From: CAINFV01 sp964409235
GTDB lineage: Bacteria; Chlamydiota; Chlamydiia; Chlamydiales; FEN-1388
DNA length: 64,000 bases
NCBI GenBank assembly: GCA_964409235.1
Contig: CAYPCN010000001.1
Span: forward strand, 1 to 64,000
Direction: 5' to 3'
Shown here piece after piece: positions 51,133-59,979 of the stretch. A program made the position numbers and the translations under genes. The first letter of the stretch is position 1, and each line of letters opens with the position of its first letter. The notes beneath the pieces were generated by a model. That model made no database searches, was not told the origin of the DNA, and saw only the letters and a list, made by a program, of their open reading frames with translations.

Positions 51133-53100
51133 ATGGCAAAATGGTTGCTTTCTTTGCTCCTGTGTCTCTCGACAACAGGGCTTTTTTCATCGGCGAATGA
51201 TCCGGCAGAGTTGACCCCTCGTGACGTGGTCGAACGCGCAAAGGACATGATGTCGTTCCATCCCACCTTTAAGTGCATGACTCCGGAGCTGGCAGGGCGG
51301 GTCCTCAACACCTTTTGCGATGAGATCGATCCATTAAAAACGTACCTCCTGAAAAAAGAGGTGATGGAATGGATCGACCCCCCGGAAAAAACGATCAAAC
51401 GTGCCATGGCGTCGTTTCAAGACGGTCGGTTCGGGATGTTCGAGCAGATGATGGCATGCATGGAGAAGGCCATCGCCCGTCGCCGGACACTCGAAGCGCG
51501 CCTTGAGGGCGATGTCCTTCCAGAAGGGGCTGTCATCCATTTCAATGAGCTTGATTGGGCAGAGGATGAAGAAGATCTCTATCAACGTGTTCGTACTATG
51601 CGTGCAGTCCAGGTCGAGGCGGCCCAGCATCTTGACCCCATGCTTCGCCAGACAGCGATTCAGAGAATTCAGAAGCGGCGGCTGGCGTTTGAACAGCAGA
51701 GAACTCCCAAAAATGGGGTGGTGTTCAAACAAACGATGGCTACTTTTATCATGAAGGCATTTGCCGAAGCACTGGATTCGCAGAGTGCGTTTTTTACCCC
51801 ATCTGAGGCCAAGCAGCTGTTAATCGGCATGCAGCAGCGTCTCTTTGGCATTGGGATTCTGCTCCGCGACGACATTGATGGCTTTTCCGTCATCAAGCTT
51901 GTGGAAGGAGGACCCGCAGATCGGCAAAAGGGGTTAGAGTTAGGGGATAAGATTATTGCTGTCAATAACGAGCCTGTCATCGGTTTGGACATGATGGACG
52001 TCGTGGAGATGATACGGGGAGAGCCTGGGTCTACAGTTTCCCTCCAGCTTACGCGTCGGTGTGACGAGGGCGGCAAAGAAGTGCTGCGGTCTGTGGAAGC
52101 GCGCCTCAAGCGGGGAGAAGTGGTGGTACGAGATCTGCGGTATGGAACGCAAATCATGCCAATGGACGATGGTGTTGTTGCCTACCTTCGCTTGCATTCC
52201 TTCTATCAGGATGAGGAGACATCATCCTATGCCGATCTCCTCACTTCTCTTGAGACACTACAACGAGAGCATGATGTGAAAGGGGTGATCTTAGATCTTC
52301 GCTGTAATCCCGGTGGGTTGTTAATGCAAGCTGTGGCTGTCACAGGGTTGTTCATCGAAAAAGGAGTCGTGGTGTCAATAAAAGGCGAAGATGGCAGCGT
52401 CACGCACATGCGTAACATTGCCAGCAAAAAGGCGTGGGATGGACCATTGATTGTTCTGATCAACAGAGCGAGTGCTTCGTCGTCGGAGATCGTCGCCCAG
52501 GCGTTGCAAGATTGGGGGCGCGCCATCATCGTCGGTGATGACCGCTCTTTTGGGAAAGGTTCCTTCCAACTCTTTACTATGCCTGCCGATGGGATAACAC
52601 CACCAAACCCTCGTGGGGAATATAAAGTCACCCGGGGCCGATACTACACGGTGTCGGGCAAGACGCCGCAATTGATCGGCGTGCAATCCGATATCGTCGT
52701 CCCTGGTGTGCTGTGCTTTGCAGAGATAGGAGAAATATATTCGAAGTTTCCCTTGTCCAACGACTCAATTTCGGCTCATTTCCACGACACATTTGATGAT
52801 GTGCCGTCCTTCCAACGGCCCCTCCTGCAAAAGCTCTACTCATTTGCCTACCAGCGACCGCTAGATCAATGGCGGCGGCTCATCCCCGAACTGCGGCAAC
52901 GGTCTGCACAGCGATTGTCACATAGTGTTGCCTATCAAAAGTTTGTCGAAGAGGCTAAGGCGGACCGAGAGGACCCCGTAGGGGAGGAGCTGCAGAAGTC
53001 GACAGACCTTCAGCTCGAAGAGGCGTGGTGTATTCTCAAGGACTTTGTCGTCCTGGCACGAGGGCGAGAAGCAGGAGGGCAGGAGCGGGAAGCCGCATGA
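51133..53100 (+). CDS. tsp: Tail-specific C-terminal processing protease (Tsp, S41 family)
   Basis: 655 residues. N-terminal signal peptide (MAKWLLSLLLCLSTTGLFSS), a helical N-terminal domain of about 200 residues, a PDZ domain (GGPADRQKGLELGDKIIAVN, about 255-330) and the S41 protease core: NPGGLLMQAV, ASASSSEIVAQAL with the nucleophilic Ser, and DDRSFGKGSFQ with the catalytic Lys. It should degrade periplasmic proteins by recognising their C termini. This is the CT441 type, and the C. trachomatis enzyme has been reported to cleave NF-kappaB p65 when released into host cells. The stop overlaps the start of a 50-residue ORF as ATGA; gltX follows. Confidence 0.94.
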   Translation: MAKWLLSLLLCLSTTGLFSSANDPAELTPRDVVERAKDMMSFHPTFKCMTPELAGRVLNTFCDEIDPLKTYLLKKEVMEWIDPPEKTIKRAMASFQDGRFGMFEQMMACMEKAIARRRTLEARLEGDVLPEGAVIHFNELDWAEDEEDLYQRVRTMRAVQVEAAQHLDPMLRQTAIQRIQKRRLAFEQQRTPKNGVVFKQTMATFIMKAFAEALDSQSAFFTPSEAKQLLIGMQQRLFGIGILLRDDIDGFSVIKLVEGGPADRQKGLELGDKIIAVNNEPVIGLDMMDVVEMIRGEPGSTVSLQLTRRCDEGGKEVLRSVEARLKRGEVVVRDLRYGTQIMPMDDGVVAYLRLHSFYQDEETSSYADLLTSLETLQREHDVKGVILDLRCNPGGLLMQAVAVTGLFIEKGVVVSIKGEDGSVTHMRNIASKKAWDGPLIVLINRASASSSEIVAQALQDWGRAIIVGDDRSFGKGSFQLFTMPADGITPPNPRGEYKVTRGRYYTVSGKTPQLIGVQSDIVVPGVLCFAEIGEIYSKFPLSNDSISAHFHDTFDDVPSFQRPLLQKLYSFAYQRPLDQWRRLIPELRQRSAQRLSHSVAYQKFVEEAKADREDPVGEELQKSTDLQLEEAWCILKDFVVLARGREAGGQEREAA

Positions 53101-53249
53101 GCTTTTCAATCCTTCTCGACGGACGGCGCCGGGGTTGCTCAATGGCTCCTCAATATGGCGGGCTTGCATTCAAAGCTCTTGAGAGAGAAAATATCTACGT
53201 AGCATACCGTACGAACATCCCAGAATTGCTGGAAAATCCCAACCGTTGA
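53097..53249 (+). CDS. Possible 50-residue protein between tsp and gltX
   Basis: A 50-codon frame begins MSFSILLDGRRRGCSMAPQY and ends in LENPNR. Its ATG overlaps the tsp stop as ATGA, and its TGA overlaps a possible TTG start of gltX, so translation may pass through all three. No homologue is recognised; no signal peptide. It may be a real small protein or a leader whose translation delivers ribosomes to gltX, which lacks a clear ribosome binding site. Confidence 0.5.
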   Translation: MSFSILLDGRRRGCSMAPQYGGLAFKALERENIYVAYRTNIPELLENPNR

Positions 53250-53257
53250 TTGCAAAT

Positions 53258-54745
53258 ATGACAGTCCGTGTCCGCATTGCTCCTTCGCCAACGGGCGACC
53301 CTCACGTAGGAACGGCGTATATGGCCGTTTTTAACCTGATTTTCGCCCGCCATTTCGGAGGCAAATTCATCATCCGCATCGAAGATACGGATCAGAAGCG
53401 AAGTCGCTCAGAATATGAAGAAAATATTTACAAGGCATTGCAATGGGTTGGTATCGAGTGGGATGAGGGTCCGGATAAAGGAGGTCCCTTTGGCCCCTAT
53501 CGGCAGTCTGAGCGTACCGAGATCTATCGAAAGCATTGCCAGCAGTTACTTGAGGCCGGGAAGGCATATAAATGCTTTACCACGCCGGAAGAATTAGCGG
53601 ACCTAAGGAAGCTAGGCAAGCAAGGGTATGACCGGCGCGACCGATTTCTCTCTGCAGAAGAGGTCAAAGAGCGAGAGGCTGCTGGGAAGCCCTACGTGGT
53701 ACGCCTGAAGATGCCAACCTCTGGGGAGTGTGTGTTGGAAGACGGCATTAAAGGGCGTATTTCCTTCCCATGGGCGGATGTCGATGATCAAATCCTCTTA
53801 AAATCCGATGGTTTTCCAACCTACCATCTTGCCTGTGTCGTCGATGACCACCTCATGCAAATCACCCATGTCCTTCGTGGTGATGAGTGGATGAGCTCGA
53901 CGCCAAAGCACTTGTACCTCTACGAGGCGTTCGGCTGGGAGCCTCCGGTGTTCATGCATATGCCGCTTCTGTTAGGCAAGGATGGAAGGAAGCTCTCAAA
54001 ACGGCGCAATCCCACTTCGATCTTCTACTTCCGCGATTGCGGCTATTGGCCTGAAGCGTTTGTGAATTTCTTGACGCTTATGGGATACAGCATGGCAGAT
54101 GGCCGCGAGGTGTATACGCTCGATGAGATAATTCGGGAGTTCGACCCTTCGAGAATTGGCATTTCACCCTCGATCTTTGCCATGCAAAAGTTAGACTGGC
54201 TAAATCAGCATTATATAATTGAAAACATACCTCAAGATCAGTTGTGGACGTGTATTAAAGAATGGATCTTCAACGACGAATTCATGAAGAGGCTCATGCC
54301 GCTTTGCCACTCTCGCATGAAGACGTTCGGAGAGTTCATAGAGCTTGCCGACTTCCTGTTCATTAACCACTTGAAGTACACTCCAGAGCTGTTCGAGGTT
54401 GACGGTCTTGAACCTTCGCACGCTGCCTATATGCTCCAGGCGATGATCTGGTCGATGGATGCCCAAGAAAATTGGCGGAGCACAGGTTTTAGCCAGGCCT
54501 CTCGCGACGTGGCCACCAGGTTTAACGTCAATCATAAGAAAACTGTGATTCCCATTCTCTACGCCGCGATCATGGGCCGGCGCCAAGGTCTTCCTCTCTT
54601 TGAGTCCACAGACCTATTGGGGAAGGATCGGGTACGGGCGCGTCTCCTCCTATCAATCGACTTCTTGGGAGGGATTTCGTCGAAGAAGGGAGAGGCCCTC
54701 AAGAGCGCTTGGGAACGAGGAGAGGTCGATGTGTCAAAGCTATGA
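53258..54745 (+). CDS. gltX: Glutamyl-tRNA synthetase
   Basis: 495 residues from ATG 53258 (MTVRVRIAPSPTGDPHVGTA); TTG 53246 is in frame but adds only four residues. Class I synthetase that charges tRNA-Glu and, where GatCAB is used as in chlamydiae, also tRNA-Gln. Signatures: PSPTGDPHVG (HIGH region), RIEDTDQKRS, and the KMSKS variant GRKLSKRRNPTS. The C-terminal helical anticodon domain is present. Length is normal for a bacterial GltX. No ribosome binding site is evident, consistent with coupling to the small upstream frame. The stop overlaps the next start as ATGA. Corresponds to CT445 by family. Confidence 0.96.
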   Translation: MTVRVRIAPSPTGDPHVGTAYMAVFNLIFARHFGGKFIIRIEDTDQKRSRSEYEENIYKALQWVGIEWDEGPDKGGPFGPYRQSERTEIYRKHCQQLLEAGKAYKCFTTPEELADLRKLGKQGYDRRDRFLSAEEVKEREAAGKPYVVRLKMPTSGECVLEDGIKGRISFPWADVDDQILLKSDGFPTYHLACVVDDHLMQITHVLRGDEWMSSTPKHLYLYEAFGWEPPVFMHMPLLLGKDGRKLSKRRNPTSIFYFRDCGYWPEAFVNFLTLMGYSMADGREVYTLDEIIREFDPSRIGISPSIFAMQKLDWLNQHYIIENIPQDQLWTCIKEWIFNDEFMKRLMPLCHSRMKTFGEFIELADFLFINHLKYTPELFEVDGLEPSHAAYMLQAMIWSMDAQENWRSTGFSQASRDVATRFNVNHKKTVIPILYAAIMGRRQGLPLFESTDLLGKDRVRARLLLSIDFLGGISSKKGEALKSAWERGEVDVSKL

Positions 54746-55848
54746 TGTGTTCGCACGGGATCATCATTGACCGGTACTGTCTCACAAAAGACCCAGCATT
54801 GCGCCAGACGTGGCATATTGCCATTGACATACGTGACAATCCCCTGCCATTCCGCCCTGGGGATAGTGTCGGCATTTGGCCGAAGAATCCAGAAGTTGTT
54901 GTGAAGGAGTTGATAGCCTACTTTCAACTAGAGCCGACGACAGCCGTTGTGGATCCCCGGACAAAGAGGAGCCTTCCTCTATGGACCTATTTTGAGGAGG
55001 CTGTCGATCTCAATAAGGTCTCTCAGCGCTTTGCTGAGCTAGCTTGTCAGTCGGCCGCATCTCATGAAGATCGCGAGGCGGTGCGAGAGGTGCTTGCAAC
55101 GCCTCAGCAGGTTGGTAGCTTTGATGTGCTCCATTTCTTGCGTACGTTTGTGCCTCATGGCGTGAATCTGTCAGACGTCGCTGCTGGATTCGCCCCGATC
55201 TCCCCTCGGCTGTACTCTATCTCTTCAGGACCTTCGCTACAAAGGAGTCGAATCGACCTCACGGTGGCAAGAGTTCAGTACGAATGTGCCGGGAGGCTTC
55301 GCCAGGGCCTCTGTTCGAACTATCTGATCACATGCCCGATGACGATGCCACTTCGGCTCTTTCACCAGCCATCGCGTCACTTTTCCTTTCCTACTTCGTC
55401 CGATGTTCCGTTGATCATGGTAGGCTCAGGGACAGGTGTAGCGCCCTTTCGCGCATACATGCAGGAGGCTGAAGTCGGGGCGATCATTCCCCCTCCCTGC
55501 TGGCTCTTCTTTGGTGAGCAGACGAGGGTTCGCGATTTTTTCTATGAGGAGTTTTGGAAGGCTCAGGTAGCTGCTGGGCGCCTACGCTTGGAACTCGCCT
55601 TCTCCCAAGATCAAGAGCAGAAGGTCTATGTTCAGGACCGGATGTGGGAACATAGATCCGAGCTGTGGCGGTGGATTGACAACGGCGCTGCCATCTTTGT
55701 TTGCGGCAACGCCAAGAAGATGGCCAAAGATGTCGACACCTGCCTTGTGAACATTGCGGTGAGTGAAGGAGGGTGTTCCCCCGAAGCGGCAACGCGCTTC
55801 CTCAGAGAACTTCACCATCAATGTCGCTATCGACGCGATGTGTACTAG
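54742..55848 (+). CDS. CysJ-like NADPH flavin reductase without flavodoxin domain
   Basis: 368 residues from ATG 54742, overlapping the gltX stop as ATGA. It is the FAD/NADPH half of sulfite reductase flavoprotein (CysJ) or cytochrome P450 reductase: FRPGDSVGIWPKN, PRLYSISSGP (FAD-binding R-x-Y-S), LCSNYL, VGSGTGVAPFRAYMQE (NADP pyrophosphate binding), FFGEQTRVRDFFYEEF, KVYVQDRMWE and FVCGNAKKMAKDV. The N-terminal FMN flavodoxin domain of CysJ is absent, as in the chlamydial homologue CT435. Electron acceptor unknown; sulfate assimilation is absent in most chlamydiae, so the name CysJ should not be taken as function. Confidence 0.9.
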   Translation: MMCSHGIIIDRYCLTKDPALRQTWHIAIDIRDNPLPFRPGDSVGIWPKNPEVVVKELIAYFQLEPTTAVVDPRTKRSLPLWTYFEEAVDLNKVSQRFAELACQSAASHEDREAVREVLATPQQVGSFDVLHFLRTFVPHGVNLSDVAAGFAPISPRLYSISSGPSLQRSRIDLTVARVQYECAGRLRQGLCSNYLITCPMTMPLRLFHQPSRHFSFPTSSDVPLIMVGSGTGVAPFRAYMQEAEVGAIIPPPCWLFFGEQTRVRDFFYEEFWKAQVAAGRLRLELAFSQDQEQKVYVQDRMWEHRSELWRWIDNGAAIFVCGNAKKMAKDVDTCLVNIAVSEGGCSPEAATRFLRELHHQCRYRRDVY

Positions 55849-55920
55849 AGCCATGTGCACTGTGGCTTTTGAAAGACAGAGTAGAGCCTTTGTGGCTGAA
55901 GCTATCCCAACCCTTCTCGT

Positions 55921-55998
55921 CCATATGCCCTGGCATATGGGCTTCGTCGGCTTTGGATAGCTCGATCCAAAAATCCCCCACTTCTCCTCTAAAAATCC
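55921..55998 (-). repeat. Dispersed intergenic repeat, copy A, with a perfect hairpin
   Basis: Read on the minus strand, 55998-55933 matches 63899-63964 at 58 of 66 aligned positions without gaps (shared blocks TTTTTGGATCGAGCTA and CCGACGAAGCCCATATGC). At one end CCATATGCC-CT-GGCATATGG (55921-55940) is a nine-base stem. It lies just after the CysJ-like gene stop, so it could serve as a terminator or be a REP-like element. Confidence 0.75.
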
Positions 55999-56006
55999 TA
56001 CTAGCT

Positions 56007-56115
56007 AACCCGAGTGCTCCCTATCGCGCTCTCTGCTCTATTCGATTGATCGTTTGAGCCCGCTCCTCGACTCACCTGGTGGTGGTCAGAGAACGCGATA
56101 AGGGTTCCTCGGGTT
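56007..56115. repeat. 109-base imperfect palindrome between convergent genes
   Basis: Left arm 56007-56035 and right arm 56087-56115 are reverse complements at most positions: AACCCGAG pairs with CTCGGGTT, and CCCTATCGCG with CGCGATAAGG apart from one wobble, then CTCTCTG with CAGAGAA. A 51-base loop separates them. Size and layout resemble the element at 36750-36846, though the sequences differ. It sits between the CysJ-like gene and the convergent 162-residue gene and could be a bidirectional terminator or a miniature mobile element. Confidence 0.65.
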
Positions 56116-56140
56116 GAAATGGTCGGCGTTGAAAAAGAAA

Positions 56141-56629
56141 TTAGGTCAACGCTTCGACGTAGGTGTTCCACAGATTGTGGTCTACGACGCTATTTCGGAT
56201 CGAAGCAATCAGCTCTCGCTTGATCACCTTCAGCTCTTTGCGAGGGAGGAGCTTGCGAATGATATCTTTATTGCCAACCGAGCGTGCAAAGGTGAGGAGA
56301 CATTCGATGTCGGATTCGTTCAGTACCACTTGGCCTTTCTTTTTTCGGGATCCACGAGCAGCGCGTTGTTTGGGTTTTACAGTCAGGGGTTTTTCTGTAT
56401 CGATAATAAAGCGACGAATCATATCAGCTAAACGTTCAGGAACTTGATGTTTCATCTTGCGAAGAGTAAAATGATGCATGTATCCACCCGTTACCATTGG
56501 TAAATATCGACACAGGTCATTCTCCTTTTTTCCACCAATTTTCTTTATGGCACCGGAGATGAGCTGCTCGAGCTCGACACTTGTCACTGACATAGGGGAT
56601 CCCTGTCTTTTTTCTTGCTCAGTAAACAT
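56141..56629 (-). CDS. Conserved-looking 162-residue protein of unknown function
   Basis: Start ATG 56629 with TGAGG eight bases upstream. Not recognised with confidence. Residues 15-85 contain the well-formed segment YLPMVTGGYMHHFTLRKMKH and LADMIRRFIID, then a basic linker (KPKQRAARGSRKKK, about 100-113) that could bind nucleic acid, then a helical C-terminal part (NESDIECLLTFARSVGN). No signal peptide or membrane segment. Divergent from ytgA across a 237-base interval that holds a palindrome. A DNA- or RNA-associated role is a guess from the basic stretch. Confidence 0.75.
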   Translation of the reverse strand: MFTEQEKRQGSPMSVTSVELEQLISGAIKKIGGKKENDLCRYLPMVTGGYMHHFTLRKMKHQVPERLADMIRRFIIDTEKPLTVKPKQRAARGSRKKKGQVVLNESDIECLLTFARSVGNKDIIRKLLPRKELKVIKRELIASIRNSVVDHNLWNTYVEALT

Positions 56630-56792
56630 CTTACAAACCTCAAAAATTTATGACTCTAATCCGAAAAAGTAACCGATACGCAGACCTAGATAACAAATAC
56701 AAAGTGAATAGTCAATCACATAGTTAGACAAAAATCGCTCTGTTCTCGAAAGTGATGTTCGCATGGATATGCATCGGCGTCCACGAATGATC

Positions 56793-56806
56793 GAAAAATA
56801 TTTTTC
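56793..56806. promoter_or_regulatory. Palindrome upstream of ytgA, candidate YtgR operator
   Basis: GAAAAATATTTTTC is a perfect 14-base palindrome 61-74 bases before the ytgA start, in the divergent interval. As the operon encodes a DtxR-type repressor domain, this is the best candidate operator visible, but AT-rich palindromes arise by chance and no consensus is available here. Confidence 0.35.
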
Positions 56807-56866
56807 ACATTCCTCTTTCGTTTGGAAACGTGGTAAAGAGAGCCACTTGAATAAGGGTATTGTCCG

Positions 56867-57841
56867 ATGAAGTATCGCGCTTGGTACGGCCTTCTTTTGT
56901 GTGTGGTCATTGGTTTCTTTGGGTGTCAGCACATGGAGCGCCAACATCGAAAGGTCCGAGAGTGGATGAAGGACAACGGAAAGATCAAGGCATTGTGCAC
57001 GACCGCCTTTGTCGCCTCGCTCGTTGAGAGCGTTGGCGGCGAATATGTCGACGTGTTCGTTCTTGTCGATGGTCAAAATGACCCGCACTCGTACAAGCTT
57101 GTCAAAGGAGATGATGAGAAATTCAGACGAGCAGATGTCGTCTTTTCGTCCGGTCTTGGATTAGAACAAGGGACAACGTTAACGAGGTATCTTTCTGCGT
57201 ATAATGCCTGCGCTGTTGGCGATGCGGTGGCTCAGTTGACTGGAGAGGCGTTGTTCATTGGCCCAACGGTTGATCCTCATATATGGATGGACATCTCGCT
57301 GTGGGCGCAGGGGGCAACGGCGGTCGCCCATCGTCTTGCGACGGTTCGACCAGATCTTTCGGAGTATTTCCATGAACGGGCTTCGCGGGCGGTCCGAAAA
57401 TATATGGCCGTCCATGCGCACATACAGGAGCGCATGCAGCGCATCCCATCCGAAAAACGGTACCTTGTCACAACGCATGATGCCTTCCAGTATTTTTGCC
57501 GAGCGTACCTTGCCATGCCACAGGAGGCTCAATCAGAGGAATGGAAGCGGCGATGCATTGCTCCTGAAGGCTTTGCTCCAGAAAGCCAGATCAGCACCCA
57601 AGACCTCAATGCTGTCGTTGCGTATATCCTTGAGCATGGAGTGAGAATTCTCTTTGCAGAGGAAGGCATGAATCGCGACTCCTTGCACAAGGTCATTGAA
57701 GTATGTAACAAAAAAGGACATGAACTCTTCCTCTCTCATGATTCTCTCTATTCTGATACGATGGGACCTCAGATGACGTATGAAGAAACAATGGAGCATA
57801 ACGCGCATGCTCTCTATGAGGCGTTCTATGAAACGCGATAA
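56867..57841 (+). CDS. ytgA: Metal-binding ABC transporter lipoprotein YtgA (TroA family)
   Basis: 324 residues; AAGGG about ten bases before ATG 56867. Cluster A-I (TroA/ZnuA-type) solute-binding protein for Fe, Mn or Zn in the periplasm. The N terminus has a signal peptide ending GFFGC, a plausible though atypical lipobox. The expected metal ligands are present: His in NDPHSYKL, His in VDPHIWMD, His in TTHDAFQYF, and an acidic residue near the C terminus (EEGMNRDS or LYSDTMG). The protein is the homologue of CT067. Its 3' end overlaps the ATPase gene by 14 bases. Confidence 0.95.
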   Translation: MKYRAWYGLLLCVVIGFFGCQHMERQHRKVREWMKDNGKIKALCTTAFVASLVESVGGEYVDVFVLVDGQNDPHSYKLVKGDDEKFRRADVVFSSGLGLEQGTTLTRYLSAYNACAVGDAVAQLTGEALFIGPTVDPHIWMDISLWAQGATAVAHRLATVRPDLSEYFHERASRAVRKYMAVHAHIQERMQRIPSEKRYLVTTHDAFQYFCRAYLAMPQEAQSEEWKRRCIAPEGFAPESQISTQDLNAVVAYILEHGVRILFAEEGMNRDSLHKVIEVCNKKGHELFLSHDSLYSDTMGPQMTYEETMEHNAHALYEAFYETR

Positions 57842-58622
57842 GCCGGCGGCGCTCGATGTGCAGGGGTTGATGGTTCATTATGGCGTTTCCCCCATAGTAT
57901 GGGACGTCCATCTTTCGGTTCCCACTGGGCATCTTGTGGGGATTATGGGGCCGAATGGCGCAGGAAAGACAACACTGATAAAAGCCATTCTGGGGTTGTT
58001 AGAGGGAACAACGGGTGCTGTTCGATTGCTTGGCCACAAGGTGGACGCCATCCGACGAAAGATTGCCTACGTACCACAGAGAGAGATTGTGGATTGGGAC
58101 TTTCCCATGACAGTCCGGGATCTCGTGGAAATGGGATGTTATCCGAGGCGTGGGCTGTTCCGCCCTTTACGTCGAGAAGACCATCACAGTGTCGACAAAG
58201 CTCTAAAGCTGTTAGGGCTGAGTTCATTATCGCATGCGCAGATCGGCGAGCTTTCCGGAGGACAGCAACAGCGTGCCTTTCTATCACGCGCTATTGCACA
58301 AAATGCCGACCTCTATTTCCTTGATGAGCCTTTTCAAGGGATTGATCAGGTGAGCGAACAGATTCTGATAGACGTCTTGTGCTCTCTTAAGCGCGAAGGA
58401 AAAACGATTTTTATCGTTCACCACGATCTCGTGACAGCGGGGAAGTATTTTGATTGGGCCATTCTGCTGAATACGAGGCTCGTTGCGTGCGGCCCTATGC
58501 ACAAAGTCTTTACTGCTGAAAACTTGTATCTGACCTATGGCAGGAATCTAGCCATCGTTGAGGAGGTTGTGAAGATATTATCAACCTTTGCTGAGGGAAG
58601 AGCTGTCCATGGCGGTGTCTGA
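57828..58622 (+). CDS. ytgB: Metal ABC transporter ATPase YtgB
   Basis: 264 residues from ATG 57828 (GAGG seven bases upstream), overlapping both neighbours by 14 bases. Cytoplasmic ATPase of the metal importer: Walker A GPNGAGKTT, Q-loop VPQREIVDWDF, ABC signature LSGGQQQR, Walker B LYFLDEPFQGID and switch His in IVHHDL. The segment VPQRxxVDWDFPMTVxDLVxMG is characteristic of the Mn/Zn/Fe (TroB/ZnuC) subfamily. Homologue of CT068. Confidence 0.96.
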   Translation: MKRDKPAALDVQGLMVHYGVSPIVWDVHLSVPTGHLVGIMGPNGAGKTTLIKAILGLLEGTTGAVRLLGHKVDAIRRKIAYVPQREIVDWDFPMTVRDLVEMGCYPRRGLFRPLRREDHHSVDKALKLLGLSSLSHAQIGELSGGQQQRAFLSRAIAQNADLYFLDEPFQGIDQVSEQILIDVLCSLKREGKTIFIVHHDLVTAGKYFDWAILLNTRLVACGPMHKVFTAENLYLTYGRNLAIVEEVVKILSTFAEGRAVHGGV

Positions 58623-59979
58623 ATGGATGGTGTTTGACCCGCTTCTGAGAGGGCCTCTGTTTTCCTGTGCTGTGATGGGCGCGTTGGGAGCTGTGATTGG
58701 CGCCCTTGTCGTCCTTCGCCGTCAGTCGTTGGTGGGAGAGACGCTGTCCCATGCGTGCTATCCAGGAATGGTCATCGGGGCTATCTTTGCAGAGTCGGTG
58801 TTCGAAGTGTCAGCTCCGACAACGGTCACACTGATCACATTTGCCGGGGCTGTTGTCAGCGCTCTTGTGGCTGCTCGAGCCGTTGGCTGGCTTGTCCAAC
58901 GACGGCTGGCAACGAATGATGCCGCACTGTCCGCTATTCTTGCTGCTAGCTTTGCACTTGGGTTACTCCTTATTTCCGCGGTGCAATCTGTCTATCCAAC
59001 GTTGTGGCGGCGCTTGGAAGCGCTTTTGGTCGGGCAGGCAGCGACGATGCGCGACCGATATGTGCTCCTCTCATGTCTTTTGGCACTTGTGGGGCTTGGC
59101 ATTGTCGTCATATGCCGCAGGTCTCTGAAGGCAGCTCTTTTTGATGCGGACTTTGCTCGTTTAGGATGTCTGACGACGCGAAGCCTTGAATGGCTTTTTT
59201 TGGGCGTGCTCGTCATCACAGTGATTGTGAGCATCCGAGCTATGGGCATCGTCCTGCTGTCAGCGATCTTGATCTTTCCCGTTGTCTCAGGGCGGCTGCT
59301 GACATCTCATTTTGAGAAGGTGTTATGGATCGCCGCTCTGATTGGCGCTTTCTGCGGCTTTCTTGGGGTGCTCCTGTCGCACCATTGTGCCATTGCCATG
59401 CAGGAGGCTGTTGGGCGGTCGGTATGGCTGCCGACGGGGCCGTTGATTGCGCTGCTGTTGGCAGCGTGTTTTTGTGCTGTGCTCCTCTTTTCCCCGTCAG
59501 AAGGGCTCGTCATGCGAGCATGGCGACGGTATTGCTTTGTCCAACGCTGTCGAACGGAAAACATTCTGAAGAACATGTGGAAACAATGCTCGCAAGCTAA
59601 TGCGTGGGTGCTGACGCGCGAGCAGCTGGACGAAATTTTTCTGCTGCCTCCGTATTCCAGGCACAGGGCTGTTCGCCGTTTTCAGAAGGAGGGCTTCTTA
59701 CGCATGCTTCCTGATGGGACGGCGGAAATGACAGAGAAGGGCATCTATGCTGGGAAGAAGCTAGTGCGTCTGCACAGGCTTTGGGAGTTGTATCTTGTGG
59801 AATACTGCGGTATGGCAAAAGAGCGAGTGCACCCGAGTGCTGAAGAGATGGAGCATATCCTCACTCCTGAAGTGGAGCAGGAGCTGTCCGTGGCTCTTCG
59901 CAATCCAGCCTTCGACCCGCATAAACAGCCCATACCTTCTGGAGACGGGGAGGCGACGAGAGATGGGCACACGTCTTGA
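58609..59979 (+). CDS. ytgC: Metal permease fused to a DtxR-type repressor domain (YtgCR)
   Basis: 456 residues from ATG 58609. Residues 15-300 are an ABC-3 permease with about eight membrane helices (RQSLVGETLSHACYPG is the family's ATPase-contact loop). Residues 325-445 are a DtxR/MntR-like unit: a winged-helix part (WVLTREQLDEIF...HRAVRRFQKEGFL) and the metal-binding dimerisation helix set. By spacing, DtxR ligands map as His79 to H389, Glu83 to E393, His98 to H408, Glu105 to E415 and His106 to H416, while Cys102 is E412. In C. trachomatis CT069 is cleaved to release YtgR, an iron-dependent repressor of the operon; the same is inferred here. A separate ytgD permease gene does not follow; lpxK does, overlapping by 17 bases. 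Confidence 0.94.
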   Translation: MAVSEWMVFDPLLRGPLFSCAVMGALGAVIGALVVLRRQSLVGETLSHACYPGMVIGAIFAESVFEVSAPTTVTLITFAGAVVSALVAARAVGWLVQRRLATNDAALSAILAASFALGLLLISAVQSVYPTLWRRLEALLVGQAATMRDRYVLLSCLLALVGLGIVVICRRSLKAALFDADFARLGCLTTRSLEWLFLGVLVITVIVSIRAMGIVLLSAILIFPVVSGRLLTSHFEKVLWIAALIGAFCGFLGVLLSHHCAIAMQEAVGRSVWLPTGPLIALLLAACFCAVLLFSPSEGLVMRAWRRYCFVQRCRTENILKNMWKQCSQANAWVLTREQLDEIFLLPPYSRHRAVRRFQKEGFLRMLPDGTAEMTEKGIYAGKKLVRLHRLWELYLVEYCGMAKERVHPSAEEMEHILTPEVEQELSVALRNPAFDPHKQPIPSGDGEATRDGHTS

